Shown: positions 54,944 through 63,545 of the stretch, piece by piece
Position numbering within the stretch: position 1 is the stretch's first letter
How the letters are laid out: every line of letters starts with the position of its first letter
Source: Magnetospira sp. QH-2
Lineage (GTDB): Bacteria > Pseudomonadota > Alphaproteobacteria > Rhodospirillales > Magnetospiraceae
Reading direction: 5' to 3'
DNA length: 64,000 nucleotides
Assembly: GCF_000968135.1 (NCBI RefSeq)
Contig: NZ_FO538765.1
Coordinates: 3,050,001 to 3,114,000 of the forward strand
The notes under the pieces: generated by a model
What the model saw: the letters and a program-made list of their open reading frames with translations, nothing else
Databases searched by the model: none
Told to the model about the DNA's origin: nothing
Made by a program: the position numbers and the translations under genes

Positions 54944-54986
54944 CCTGAGCCCCTTCCCCCCCCTCTCTCAGCCAGATTCGACATAT

Positions 54987-55015
54987 ACAAAGGGACCGCT
55001 TAGCGGTCCCTTTGT
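54987..55015. terminator. Bidirectional terminator
   Basis: A perfect 13-base-pair hairpin ACAAAGGGACCGC / GCGGTCCCTTTGT with a three-base loop, with T-rich and A-rich edges so it can act on both strands. It separates the convergent iron-linked small genes and pagL, 26 bases before the pagL stop. Confidence 0.88.
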
Positions 55016-55040
55016 CACGTTCGGATCATTTGAAAAAGAT

Positions 55041-55553
55041 TTATTCCAGCGGCAAGGAATAATAGACTGACAAGGTTTCGGTCCCGGGATTCTTATCACC
55101 CAGCCCCGCATTGGAATAATGGGAAACGGCCAGCCCCAGCCGCGAGCGGTCATCGAACCGGTAAGCCACTTCCAACTGCGAGCGGAATTCCAGAGCATGC
55201 CCCATATCTAGCTTGTCATCACTACCGGTATAAAAATGAGGCGCGAAACTAGGCGTCGCGACCCACCGCCGACCAAAGTAAATATCCCACAATACGCCAG
55301 CCCCGATGAAAGCATGCCCCGAGGTGGCTCCGCCCAAGGCAACAAAAGGCTTGAACTGCACATAGGGCACTTTGTAGTCGGAACGATACTCAAGGCGCAG
55401 TTCCGCACCGGGATCCTTGCGGCGGTTGAAGTCGAACCAACCCGCGCTAAAAGACACAAATGCCGGATCATCCGCACGGGCCGATGACATGCCGCTGGTG
55501 GTGACCAAAGTGCCGACGGCCAGGGCGATCACAATGGCGCGGCCTACAAACAT
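55041..55553 (-). CDS. pagL: Lipid A 3-O-deacylase (PagL family)
   Basis: Outer-membrane barrel enzyme of 170 residues that removes the 3-O acyl chain of lipid A. Signal peptide 1-25 (cut after ARA). The active site is SHYSNAGLGDKNPGTETL (His-Ser with the conserved Asn and later Glu), and the protein ends with an outer-membrane signature (LSVYYSLPLE). Three ATG codons in a row begin at 55559; the third (55553) has GGGAG at the best distance. It shares a terminator with the convergent iron-linked genes. A hairpin lies in its upstream region. Confidence 0.9.
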   Translation of the reverse strand: MFVGRAIVIALAVGTLVTTSGMSSARADDPAFVSFSAGWFDFNRRKDPGAELRLEYRSDYKVPYVQFKPFVALGGATSGHAFIGAGVLWDIYFGRRWVATPSFAPHFYTGSDDKLDMGHALEFRSQLEVAYRFDDRSRLGLAVSHYSNAGLGDKNPGTETLSVYYSLPLE

Positions 55554-55714
55554 CATCATTCTCCCGGAAACTCCCAAAATATCCCAGCATCTTAAGGGAT
55601 CGCCGGTCGGATGCAAGCGGTGTGAACCCCGCCCGATGCCCCGGTGTTGATCCTTGAGACTTTGATTCATTTCCGTTATAAATATGCATTCCAGAGTAGG
55701 TAGAATGCAAAAAA

Positions 55715-55762
55715 CCAACCGACCGTCCCTTTGTCGTATCCGACAGGTGTTCGGCTGGTTGG
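55715..55762. other. Imperfect hairpin flanked by A-tracts, between pagL and hybrid kinase
   Basis: Outer arms CCAACC (55715-55720) and GGTTGG (55757-55762) enclose an inner stem TGTCG/CGACA with a four-base loop (55732-55745) and a partly paired middle. Runs of A flank both sides on the given strand, so read in the minus direction the stem is followed by a T-run, as in a terminator in the untranslated leader of pagL. It might instead shape the leader of the hybrid kinase mRNA. Confidence 0.45.
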
Positions 55763-55824
55763 ATAAAAAAAACTGACAGGGTGTGGCGGCTTGCGTGCCC
55801 CGCGCGAAAGGCAGGCAAAAGGAC

Positions 55825-58800
55825 ATGGTCACCGCATCGCCACTATTTGTCCAGCTTCTTGAAAATACTGCGATTTTCGCCCTTACGCTGGCCCTTTATC
55901 AACTAATCAAGGATAAAGTCCCGCAACCGGAGTTGCGTGATCTTCTCCTCGGTGGTTCGTTTGGCGGCTTGGCTATTTTGGCCATCACCTATCCCATAAC
56001 CATCGCGCCCCATGTCATCGTTGACGGTCGTCATGTGATGATCATTACCGCTGCCATCTATGGCAACTGGCGGGTGGCACTACTCACCGCCCTTGCGGTT
56101 ATCGGATATCGGGTGGGTTGGGTCGGCGGACCAATTGCTCTGACCGCCTTTGCCGCTTCGACCTATGTGACGATCGTCTCAATGCTGGTTGCCCGAGTCT
56201 GGCCCTCTGTCAAAAAGAACCCCTTGATGGTCGCCGCCCTGGCCGTGGCCATCCAGTTCACAGCCCTGTTTGCCCTGATATTCGTCCCCGACCCGGATGT
56301 TGCGTTGAAGGTCTTCAAGCAGTCCGCGGTTCCACTCAGTCTGGCAGTGGGAGTGGGAGGCTTGGTGCTGTCCTATTTATTGCGTCAGGACGACCATCGC
56401 CGCAACGTGGAAGCCCGGCTACGCGCGAGCCAACAACGCCACAAGGGCATCGTCGACAATACGGTTGACGGCATCATTGTCATTGACGAGCACGGCATCG
56501 TCGCCGAGTACAATACGGCCGCAACGACCATCTTCGGCTATAGTGCCGAAGAAGTGATCGGCCACAACATCAACATGCTGATGCCGGAGCCGGACAAGGG
56601 GCGCCACGATTCCTACCTGTCCAATTTCATCCGAACCGGCGATGCAAAAATAATCGGGATCGGCCGCGAGGTTACCGCCCGGCATAAAAGCGGACGCGAG
56701 TTCGCCATGGATTTGGCGGTCAGCGAAGCCCGCATCGGCGGGCGCCGTTATTTCACCGGCGTGGTCCGCGACATCACCGAGCGGCGCGCGGCGGCGGAAG
56801 AATTGTCACGTCAGAAATCCCTGTTCCAGGGCATCATCAATCACATGGCCGATGCCTTGGTGATGACCGATCCGGAGCGGCGGATTGTGTTGATCAACCC
56901 GGCGGTTAGCGAGCTGTTCGGCTATGACATGAACGACTTGAGCGGCCAGACCACCGCTGTGCTCTACGAGAGTACCGAAGAGTTTGAGCGTCAGGGGCGC
57001 TTACGCTTCAACATGACGGCCGAGGAAAAAAGCCGTCCCTACGTGGTTCGCTATAAAGATAAGAATAATCGGGTCTTTTCCGGTGAAACCGTCGGCACGG
57101 CCATTCGCGCCGAAGACGGATTGGTGCTTGGCTATCTCGGAATCATTCGCGACATCACCGACCGATTGGCTGTCGAAGAAGACCTGCGTCACTCCGAATC
57201 CCGCCTGAAGGAGGCCCAGCGTATCGCCCGCATGGGGAGCTGGGAATGGGACATCGAAACAGGAGAGATTTACTGGTCGGAGGAAATCTACCGTATTTTT
57301 GGACGCGACGCGGAGACGTTCACACCCAGCTACGACGCATTCCAGGAGCAAATTCACCCGGATGATCGGGCGGCTGTCCAAGCTTCCAACGAGCGGGCCA
57401 AAAACGGACAGCCTCACGATGTGGAACACCGCATCCTGCTGCCCGATGGCGGCGAGCGCTATGTACACGAACAAGGACAGATGCATTTTGCCGAGGATGG
57501 TTCGCCGTCGCGCATGACCGGGACCGTTCACGACATCACCGACCGCAAAAATGCGGAACTGGCCTTGCAACGGCACAATCGCGGTCTTGAAGCCCTGAAC
57601 GAGATCGCCGCTTTGCGTGATGTGTCGGAGGAAGAGCAGTTGAACCGGGCCTTGAAAGTAGGTTCGGAACACTTGGGGCTGGAAATCGGCATCGTCAGCC
57701 GGGTCAACGGCGACGACTACGAGGTGATGCAATACATCGCCCCGGAAGGCGTGCCGTTGGAGCCGGGGCAGCACTTCCCCTTGGGCAATACCTATTGCGA
57801 GATTACTTTGCGCGAGGATGACGTGGTGGCCATCGACTACATGGGCGGATCGTCCCATGCGGGTCACCCTTGCTACGAAGCCTTCCAATTGGAAGCCTAT
57901 ATCGGGGTTCCCTATTTCATCGGCAATCAATTGGCCGGAACCGTCAATTACTCCTCGCCCACCCCTTACAGGCGACAATTTGACGACGGAGACCATGCTT
58001 TCCTGCGCATGATGGCCCGTTGGGTTGGCGCCGTGTTGGAACGCCAAACAACTCAGCACAATTTGGCGCTGAGCGAATCCCGCATGAATGTCAGCCAGTC
58101 CTTTGCCAATATCGGCACCTGGGACTGGAATATTCAAGATGGCGGTCTTTACTGGTCAGAGCGCATCGGCCCCTTGTTCGGCTATCCCAAGGGCGATCTG
58201 GAGACCAGCTACGAGAATTTCCTCGGGGCCGTGCACCCCGATGACCGACAGGATGTCGTCGACGCGGTCAATGCCTGTGTGGAAACGGGTGCCGAGTACA
58301 ACATCGAGCATCGGGTGGTCTGGCCCGACGGCACCGTGCGCTGGCTGCTGGAAAAAGGCGATGTGGTCCGCGACGGGGATGGCAAGCCGCTGCAAATGCT
58401 GGGCGTGGTTCAGGATATCAATCGGGTAAAATCCGCCGAGGCGGAACTGACGGAGAACAAGGAAGCCCTCGAAGATCTTTACGAAAATGCACCTTCGGCC
58501 TACGTCACGATGGACGTGGAAAGCGGCTTGGTGGTGAGACACAACCAGGCGCTCACCGAGCTGTTGGGCTACAGTCGCGACGAACTGGCGACCATGAACG
58601 TACTGGAATTCTACGCCGAGGGCGCCGATGGCCTGGAGCGCGCCAAGACGGTCATGCATTTACTCAAACAAGGCCGTGCCACCCAAAACGTCGAACTGCA
58701 GATGCAGCGAAAGGACGGCAAGCCCATTTGGGTCAGCCTCTCCGTTTCCCCGCGCACCAATGACAGTGGACAGGTGGTCGAGAGCCGGTCCATCGTTGTC

Positions 58801-60003
58801 GACATCACCAAGCGCAAACAAGTGCAGCAGGATCTGGAAAAGGCCCGCGAGGCCGCCGATGCAGCCAACGCCGCCAAGTCCGAGTTCCTTTCGGCCATGA
58901 GCCACGAACTACGCACGCCGCTGAACGCCATTCTCGGCTTTGCCCAGTTGCTCGACAGCAGTCGGCGGGAACAGCTTTCCGAGAAGCAAAAACGCCATGT
59001 GGACCAAATTCACAAGAGCGGTAAACACCTGCTCGACCTGATCAACGAGGTTTTGGATCTGGCCAAGATCGAAGCCGGCAAACTCTCTGTATCCATCGAA
59101 TCCATCAGCCTGTCTTTGGTACTGCAAGAGTGCCTGGCCTTGGTCGAGTCGCTGGCCCGGGACCGGGATATCGATCTTGTCTACAACGATGATCGCAATG
59201 GCTCGCTTGCCGTTCTCGCCGACTACACCCGTCTGCGGCAGATTCTGCTCAACCTGCTTTCCAATGCCATCAAGTACAACAAGAAAGGCGGGACCGTCAC
59301 GGTGAGCGTCCAAGAACCGGTGGATGAATTCATCCGCATATCGATCACCGACACCGGCCCCGGAATCGCACCGGAAAAACAAGAGGCCTTGTTCGAACCC
59401 TTCAACCGCCTGGGAGCCGAAAGCTCCGAGATCGAGGGGACTGGCATTGGTCTAGCCCTGACGCGGAAGATGGTCGAGCATCTTGGTGGTCGGGTCGGCT
59501 TTAGCAGCACACTGGGTGAGGGCAGCACGTTCTGGATCGAGGTGGCCGTGGGCGAGGATCGGGTGGTGGTCAATACCACCCTTGCCGGAAGCTTGCCTTA
59601 CGATACATTCCAGGATGGCACCCTGCCGCAACGGGTGCTGTATGTGGAAGACAATCCCGCCAATCAGACCTTGATGGAAGAGATCTTTGATGAACTGCCC
59701 GGCCTGACGCTCACGATTGCCAAGGATGCCGAGGTGGGACTCTCCTTGGCCAAGTCCGAAGAGCCTGAAGTTATTTTAATGGACATCAATCTTCCCGGTA
59801 TCAGTGGACTGGATGCCTTGAAGATACTCAAGACCGACAAGGCAACCTTGAATATCCCCGTAATCGCGTTGTCAGCGGATGCCACCCTCTCGACCCAACG
59901 AATGGGCATGGCAGCCGGCTTCACTGCATACTTGACGAAGCCGGTTGAAATCGACGACCTTATGGCAACGCTGCGTTCCGCCCTTGGAGGCAAAAAAGAA
60001 TGA
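55825..60003 (+). CDS. Hybrid histidine kinase: 5TM-LYT membrane domain, FixL-like haem PAS, four more PAS, GAF, HisKA, HATPase, REC
   Basis: A 1392-residue inner-membrane kinase (ATG 55825; GTG 55783 is also open). Residues about 1-190 match the LytS-type 5TM-5TMR domain (IAPHVIVDGRHVMI; VGWVGGPIAL). PAS1 (about 200-325) matches FixL closely: RHDSYLSNF with proximal His261 and IIGIGR with distal Arg281, at FixL's 20-residue spacing; this predicts haem-based O2 sensing. PAS2 (330-445), PAS3 (460-575), GAF (590-745), PAS4 (755-870) and PAS5 (880-1000) follow. HisKA carries His1027 in SAMSHELRTPLN; HATPase_c has GTGIGLAL; the receiver has Asp1320 in ILMDINLPG. ATGA overlap couples it to an HD-GYP regulator. 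Confidence 0.93.
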   Translation: MVTASPLFVQLLENTAIFALTLALYQLIKDKVPQPELRDLLLGGSFGGLAILAITYPITIAPHVIVDGRHVMIITAAIYGNWRVALLTALAVIGYRVGWVGGPIALTAFAASTYVTIVSMLVARVWPSVKKNPLMVAALAVAIQFTALFALIFVPDPDVALKVFKQSAVPLSLAVGVGGLVLSYLLRQDDHRRNVEARLRASQQRHKGIVDNTVDGIIVIDEHGIVAEYNTAATTIFGYSAEEVIGHNINMLMPEPDKGRHDSYLSNFIRTGDAKIIGIGREVTARHKSGREFAMDLAVSEARIGGRRYFTGVVRDITERRAAAEELSRQKSLFQGIINHMADALVMTDPERRIVLINPAVSELFGYDMNDLSGQTTAVLYESTEEFERQGRLRFNMTAEEKSRPYVVRYKDKNNRVFSGETVGTAIRAEDGLVLGYLGIIRDITDRLAVEEDLRHSESRLKEAQRIARMGSWEWDIETGEIYWSEEIYRIFGRDAETFTPSYDAFQEQIHPDDRAAVQASNERAKNGQPHDVEHRILLPDGGERYVHEQGQMHFAEDGSPSRMTGTVHDITDRKNAELALQRHNRGLEALNEIAALRDVSEEEQLNRALKVGSEHLGLEIGIVSRVNGDDYEVMQYIAPEGVPLEPGQHFPLGNTYCEITLREDDVVAIDYMGGSSHAGHPCYEAFQLEAYIGVPYFIGNQLAGTVNYSSPTPYRRQFDDGDHAFLRMMARWVGAVLERQTTQHNLALSESRMNVSQSFANIGTWDWNIQDGGLYWSERIGPLFGYPKGDLETSYENFLGAVHPDDRQDVVDAVNACVETGAEYNIEHRVVWPDGTVRWLLEKGDVVRDGDGKPLQMLGVVQDINRVKSAEAELTENKEALEDLYENAPSAYVTMDVESGLVVRHNQALTELLGYSRDELATMNVLEFYAEGADGLERAKTVMHLLKQGRATQNVELQMQRKDGKPIWVSLSVSPRTNDSGQVVESRSIVVDITKRKQVQQDLEKAREAADAANAAKSEFLSAMSHELRTPLNAILGFAQLLDSSRREQLSEKQKRHVDQIHKSGKHLLDLINEVLDLAKIEAGKLSVSIESISLSLVLQECLALVESLARDRDIDLVYNDDRNGSLAVLADYTRLRQILLNLLSNAIKYNKKGGTVTVSVQEPVDEFIRISITDTGPGIAPEKQEALFEPFNRLGAESSEIEGTGIGLALTRKMVEHLGGRVGFSSTLGEGSTFWIEVAVGEDRVVVNTTLAGSLPYDTFQDGTLPQRVLYVEDNPANQTLMEEIFDELPGLTLTIAKDAEVGLSLAKSEEPEVILMDINLPGISGLDALKILKTDKATLNIPVIALSADATLSTQRMGMAAGFTAYLTKPVEIDDLMATLRSALGGKKE

Positions 60004-61094
60004 CAACGGCCCCCCCGGCCCCAACACAGGCTCTGGACTTGACCACGGCTCGAATCCTGATTGTCGATGACAATCCGGTCAATGTGGCGTTGCTTGAGGA
60101 AATCCTCGAGGACGAGGGCTACAGCAATATTCAAACCAGCACGGATTCCCCCGTGGGGCTGAACATGTTTGAGCAGGAGCGCCATGATCTGGTACTGCTC
60201 GACATTCGCATGCCTGATTTGGATGGTCACGAGTTCATGGCCAGCATGCGGGAGTTGCTGGGCGGTGACTACCTGCCGGTGATCGTCCTGACCGCGCAAA
60301 TCGATGTGGAAACAAAGCATCGAGCCTTGGAAGCCGGGGCTCGCGACTTTTTGACCAAGCCCTTTGATCGGGTTGAAGTGCTGCACCGAATCCGCAACAT
60401 GCTCGAAGTTCGGCTGCTCTACAAAGAGCGCCAGCGGCAAAACGAGCACCTGGAAGACATGGTGCGTCAACGCACCCGCGAACTGGAAGCCACCCGCCTG
60501 GAAATCATCCGTCGGCTTGGCCGCGCGGGTGAATACCGGGACAACGAGACCGGCATGCATGTGATTCGCATGTCCAAGTCTTGTCAGGTCCTGGCTCTGG
60601 CGGCGGGCCTGGGCGAAGAAACGGCGGAAATGATTCTTCAGGCCAGTCCCATGCACGATGTGGGCAAGATCGGGATTCCCGACAATATCCTGCTCAAGCC
60701 CGGCAAGCTGGAAGGCGAGGAGTGGGAGATCATGAAAACCCATGCCGAGATTGGCGGCTCTATTTTGGGTGAACATGACTCACCGATCATGAGTCTGGCC
60801 AGTTCCATCGCCCTGTGTCATCACGAGAAATGGGATGGTACAGGCTATCCCAATGGCCTCAAGGGCGAGGAAATTCCCATCGAGGGCCGCATCGCCGCTG
60901 TCGCCGATGTGTTCGATGCCCTGACGTCAGAACGACCGTATAAAAAAGGCTGGTCGGTGGCCGATGCCCTGAATTTCATCAATGAGCAGTCTGGCAAACA
61001 ATTCGATCCGAAGCTGGTGGTTTTGTTCAACGAAAACCTGGATGCCATCCTGGAGATCCGTGAGCAATACGCCGATCCGGGCCAGTCGGACTGA
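60000..61094 (+). CDS. Response regulator with REC and HD-GYP domains (c-di-GMP phosphodiesterase)
   Basis: A 364-residue cytosolic protein. Receiver domain about 17-135 with acidic pocket VDDN, phosphoacceptor Asp68 in LVLLDIRMPD and Lys in FLTKPF. A coiled-coil link (about 140-165) leads to HD-GYP (about 170-350): HDVGKIGIPD, HHEKWDGTGYPNG and the EEIP-GRI-VADVFDAL segment are intact, so hydrolysis of cyclic di-GMP is expected. Overlapping the hybrid kinase by ATGA, it is the obvious partner for phosphotransfer, linking the kinase signal to c-di-GMP and lifestyle choice. Confidence 0.94.
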   Translation: MTTAPPAPTQALDLTTARILIVDDNPVNVALLEEILEDEGYSNIQTSTDSPVGLNMFEQERHDLVLLDIRMPDLDGHEFMASMRELLGGDYLPVIVLTAQIDVETKHRALEAGARDFLTKPFDRVEVLHRIRNMLEVRLLYKERQRQNEHLEDMVRQRTRELEATRLEIIRRLGRAGEYRDNETGMHVIRMSKSCQVLALAAGLGEETAEMILQASPMHDVGKIGIPDNILLKPGKLEGEEWEIMKTHAEIGGSILGEHDSPIMSLASSIALCHHEKWDGTGYPNGLKGEEIPIEGRIAAVADVFDALTSERPYKKGWSVADALNFINEQSGKQFDPKLVVLFNENLDAILEIREQYADPGQSD

Positions 61095-61099
61095 ATCCA

Positions 61100-62050
61100 T
61101 CACCCTAACAAGTGTTTCATCCGCTCGGTTGCCGCGACCAATTCAGCGCGAATGCCAGGCTCCAATGCCGAATGCCCGGCATCGGGAACGATCGTATAAC
61201 TGGACCCGGGCCAGGCGCGCGCCAAGTCATCGGCACTACAGGGCGGGCAAATCACGTCATAGCGGCCCTGAACGATGGCACAGGGCAGATGAGCAATCTT
61301 TCCAATGCTCTCGAGCAGCGGAGAGTCCAGAAACATGTCGTGGATAAAGTAGTGCAACTCCATGCGCGCCAAACTCAAAGCACCCACATCGCTTTGCCCT
61401 AAGGAGTCCATATCCTTGGGGATCAAGGTCGAGCAACCGGCCTCGTAATCGCGCCAGGCGCGGGCAGCGGGCATATGTATGTCCGGATCCGGGTCTTGCA
61501 ACCGTCGTCGGTAACCGCTCAGAAGATCATCCCGCTCCTCATGGGGAAGGAATTCCACGAACCGCCGTCGGGCTTCGGGAAAGAACAGTCCAATGCCATT
61601 CAAAAACCAATCTGTCTCGTGGGATCGCCCCAGAAACACGCCTCGAAGCACGAAGCCAAGGCATCGTTGCGGATGGGCCACGCCATAGGCCAGGGCCAAG
61701 GTACTGCCCCAAGAGCCCCCAAACAGCATCCATTGGTCGATGCCGATATATTGGCGAAGCTGTTCCAGGTCCGCCACCAAGTGGGACGTGGTGTTGTCAC
61801 GGATTTCCCCATGGGGTCGGGATCGGCCGCAGCCCCGCTGGTCATAGAGGATCACCCGATAGGCATCGGGATCGAAAAAACGTCGATGGACCGGTCCGGC
61901 TCCGGCCCCGGGACCGCCGTGCAGGAAAACCACGGGGATTCCCTGGGGATTCCCCGATTCCTCCCAGTACATCTCATGTCGCGGGTCTAACGGCAGCATG
62001 CCATGGCGTCGGGCCCCGCTGTCAGGGTACAGATCGCTACGCGGACTCAA
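61100..62050 (-). CDS. pip: Prolyl aminopeptidase
   Basis: A 316-residue alpha/beta-hydrolase that releases N-terminal proline from peptides. Oxyanion-hole segment HGGPGAGAG, nucleophile Ser in GGSWGSTLALAYG (about 109-121), Asp in VQGRYDVICPP and His in VPDAGHSALE form the catalytic set. Length and the WYE-like opening (HEMYWEESGNPQG) fit peptidase S33. It overlaps the upstream M48 gene by ATGA. Confidence 0.94.
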   Translation of the reverse strand: MSPRSDLYPDSGARRHGMLPLDPRHEMYWEESGNPQGIPVVFLHGGPGAGAGPVHRRFFDPDAYRVILYDQRGCGRSRPHGEIRDNTTSHLVADLEQLRQYIGIDQWMLFGGSWGSTLALAYGVAHPQRCLGFVLRGVFLGRSHETDWFLNGIGLFFPEARRRFVEFLPHEERDDLLSGYRRRLQDPDPDIHMPAARAWRDYEAGCSTLIPKDMDSLGQSDVGALSLARMELHYFIHDMFLDSPLLESIGKIAHLPCAIVQGRYDVICPPCSADDLARAWPGSSYTIVPDAGHSALEPGIRAELVAATERMKHLLG

Positions 62051-63510
62051 TGGACGATCATTTTTAAATCGCCCCGGTCGGGCAACGGCTGCCCCGGCTT
62101 GAGGTCGTTGAGCACCCGGAAGGCTGCATGGTTGTACTCACCATAGGGAAGGTTGGAGGCCAGGCGATCCAAGGACTCTCGGGTCTGCCCCCGGCTGATG
62201 CGCAGCCGCAAAGGTTTGACATTGGCGGCCTCGCGCTCGCTCAGACGCTTGAAGCTGTAGGTGGTCTCGCGCAGGGCCACGTTGAAGGCGGCGGTCTGCT
62301 GCGGCGGGGTGATAAACAGGAAGCGGAAAACACTTTCCGCGTCATTGCGAAACACCACCGGACGCACATCCTTGCCGGAAATCTTGGTCATCCCCGTTGC
62401 CGCCTGCAATCCGTTGACGGTCAGCGGTTCCACGTCGCTGAAACTGGCCTTGCGACCCCATTCATCGCGGAGGTAGGAAACCACGTCCCTATTCTTTTCC
62501 GGTCGGTCCATATCGAACACGATCGCCGCGCCCTTGGGATGCTTGGCAATCACCTTGCTTTCGGTGTTATGCAACTGGAAGCCCTTGGGCACGGTGAACT
62601 CCATGCGCAGGGTCGGATGCACGAACCGCTGGCCGATGATCAGGCCCTGCTCCGGATCTTCGCCGTATAGCATGCCGTCGATATGGTCCAAGTAGCGCTC
62701 TCTAGCCAGAACCGGATTGGCCGAACGATATTGCTTGCCATGCTCGATGGCGGCCTGTACCCGGTCGACGGTACGGGGATGCGTGGACATCATGTTGAAT
62801 TCGTCCACCGAGCCCTTGGGCAGACCCTTTATTTCCGCTTCCACCTGGCTGTGGTCGCGCAGGGTATCGAGGAAGGTGACCATGGCATCGGGGTCATAGC
62901 CGCTGCGGCTGATATAGCGCACCCCCAGCATGTCGGCCTCGAATTCCTGTTGCCGGGAATAGCTTTGCAAGAAGGCGTTGGCCGCCAGTCCGCCGATCTG
63001 TGACACGGCTGAAGACCCGGTGGCCACGCTCAACACCGTCAGCCCGACCTGCGCCAGCATGGATTGGCTCAGACGCTCGGCGGTATGGCGGGCATTCACA
63101 TGGCCCAGTTCATGGGCCAACACCCCGGCCAGCTCTGCCTCGTTGGACGCCAGTGCCACCAGCCCCCGCGACACCGACACATATCCACCAGGCAGGGCGA
63201 AGGCATTGACAATGGGCGTATTCAAAATGGTGAAGGTATAAGGCAGGTCAGGATGCTCGGTGCGCTTGCCCAGTTCCTTGCCGATGGACGTGACATAGGA
63301 TTCAAGCCGCGCATCTTCATAGCGTCCGCCAAAAGCCTTGACCAAGCCGGGATTTTCCTTCTTTCCCAGGGCCACATCATCATCGATGGAATAGACGCCG
63401 GTAAAGCTGGTCCGCCCGGTGGCCGGATTGGTGGCGATACAGCCGGGGAGGCTTCCCAAGGCCCCGGCGGCCACAAGGCCAGTTGTGAATTGGCGGCGGG
63501 TCAGCGTCAT
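62047..63510 (-). CDS. M48-family metalloprotease, exported lipoprotein
   Basis: A 487-residue protease. The N-terminus has a twin-arginine motif (TRRQFTTGL) followed by a hydrophobic core and a lipobox LPGC, so export folded through Tat and lipidation are predicted, keeping it in the periplasmic membrane leaflet. The zinc motif is HELGH (about residue 130) with a downstream third ligand Glu in the EFEAD segment. Residues about 280-487 form a second domain, as in BepA/YfgC relatives that tend outer-membrane assembly. The ATG at 63510 has AAGGAG 9 bases upstream. Coupled to pip. Confidence 0.88.
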   Translation of the reverse strand: MTLTRRQFTTGLVAAGALGSLPGCIATNPATGRTSFTGVYSIDDDVALGKKENPGLVKAFGGRYEDARLESYVTSIGKELGKRTEHPDLPYTFTILNTPIVNAFALPGGYVSVSRGLVALASNEAELAGVLAHELGHVNARHTAERLSQSMLAQVGLTVLSVATGSSAVSQIGGLAANAFLQSYSRQQEFEADMLGVRYISRSGYDPDAMVTFLDTLRDHSQVEAEIKGLPKGSVDEFNMMSTHPRTVDRVQAAIEHGKQYRSANPVLARERYLDHIDGMLYGEDPEQGLIIGQRFVHPTLRMEFTVPKGFQLHNTESKVIAKHPKGAAIVFDMDRPEKNRDVVSYLRDEWGRKASFSDVEPLTVNGLQAATGMTKISGKDVRPVVFRNDAESVFRFLFITPPQQTAAFNVALRETTYSFKRLSEREAANVKPLRLRISRGQTRESLDRLASNLPYGEYNHAAFRVLNDLKPGQPLPDRGDLKMIVH

Positions 63511-63545
63511 GATCCGGTCTCCTTTGTTGCGAATCATATGGGATT

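Noticed and set aside
57001-58137. 378-codon minus-strand open frame
   Set aside because: Antisense within the PAS/GAF part of the hybrid kinase; no ribosome site or domain.
59664-60776. 370-codon minus-strand open frame
   Set aside because: Antisense across the kinase receiver domain and the HD-GYP gene; shadow frame.
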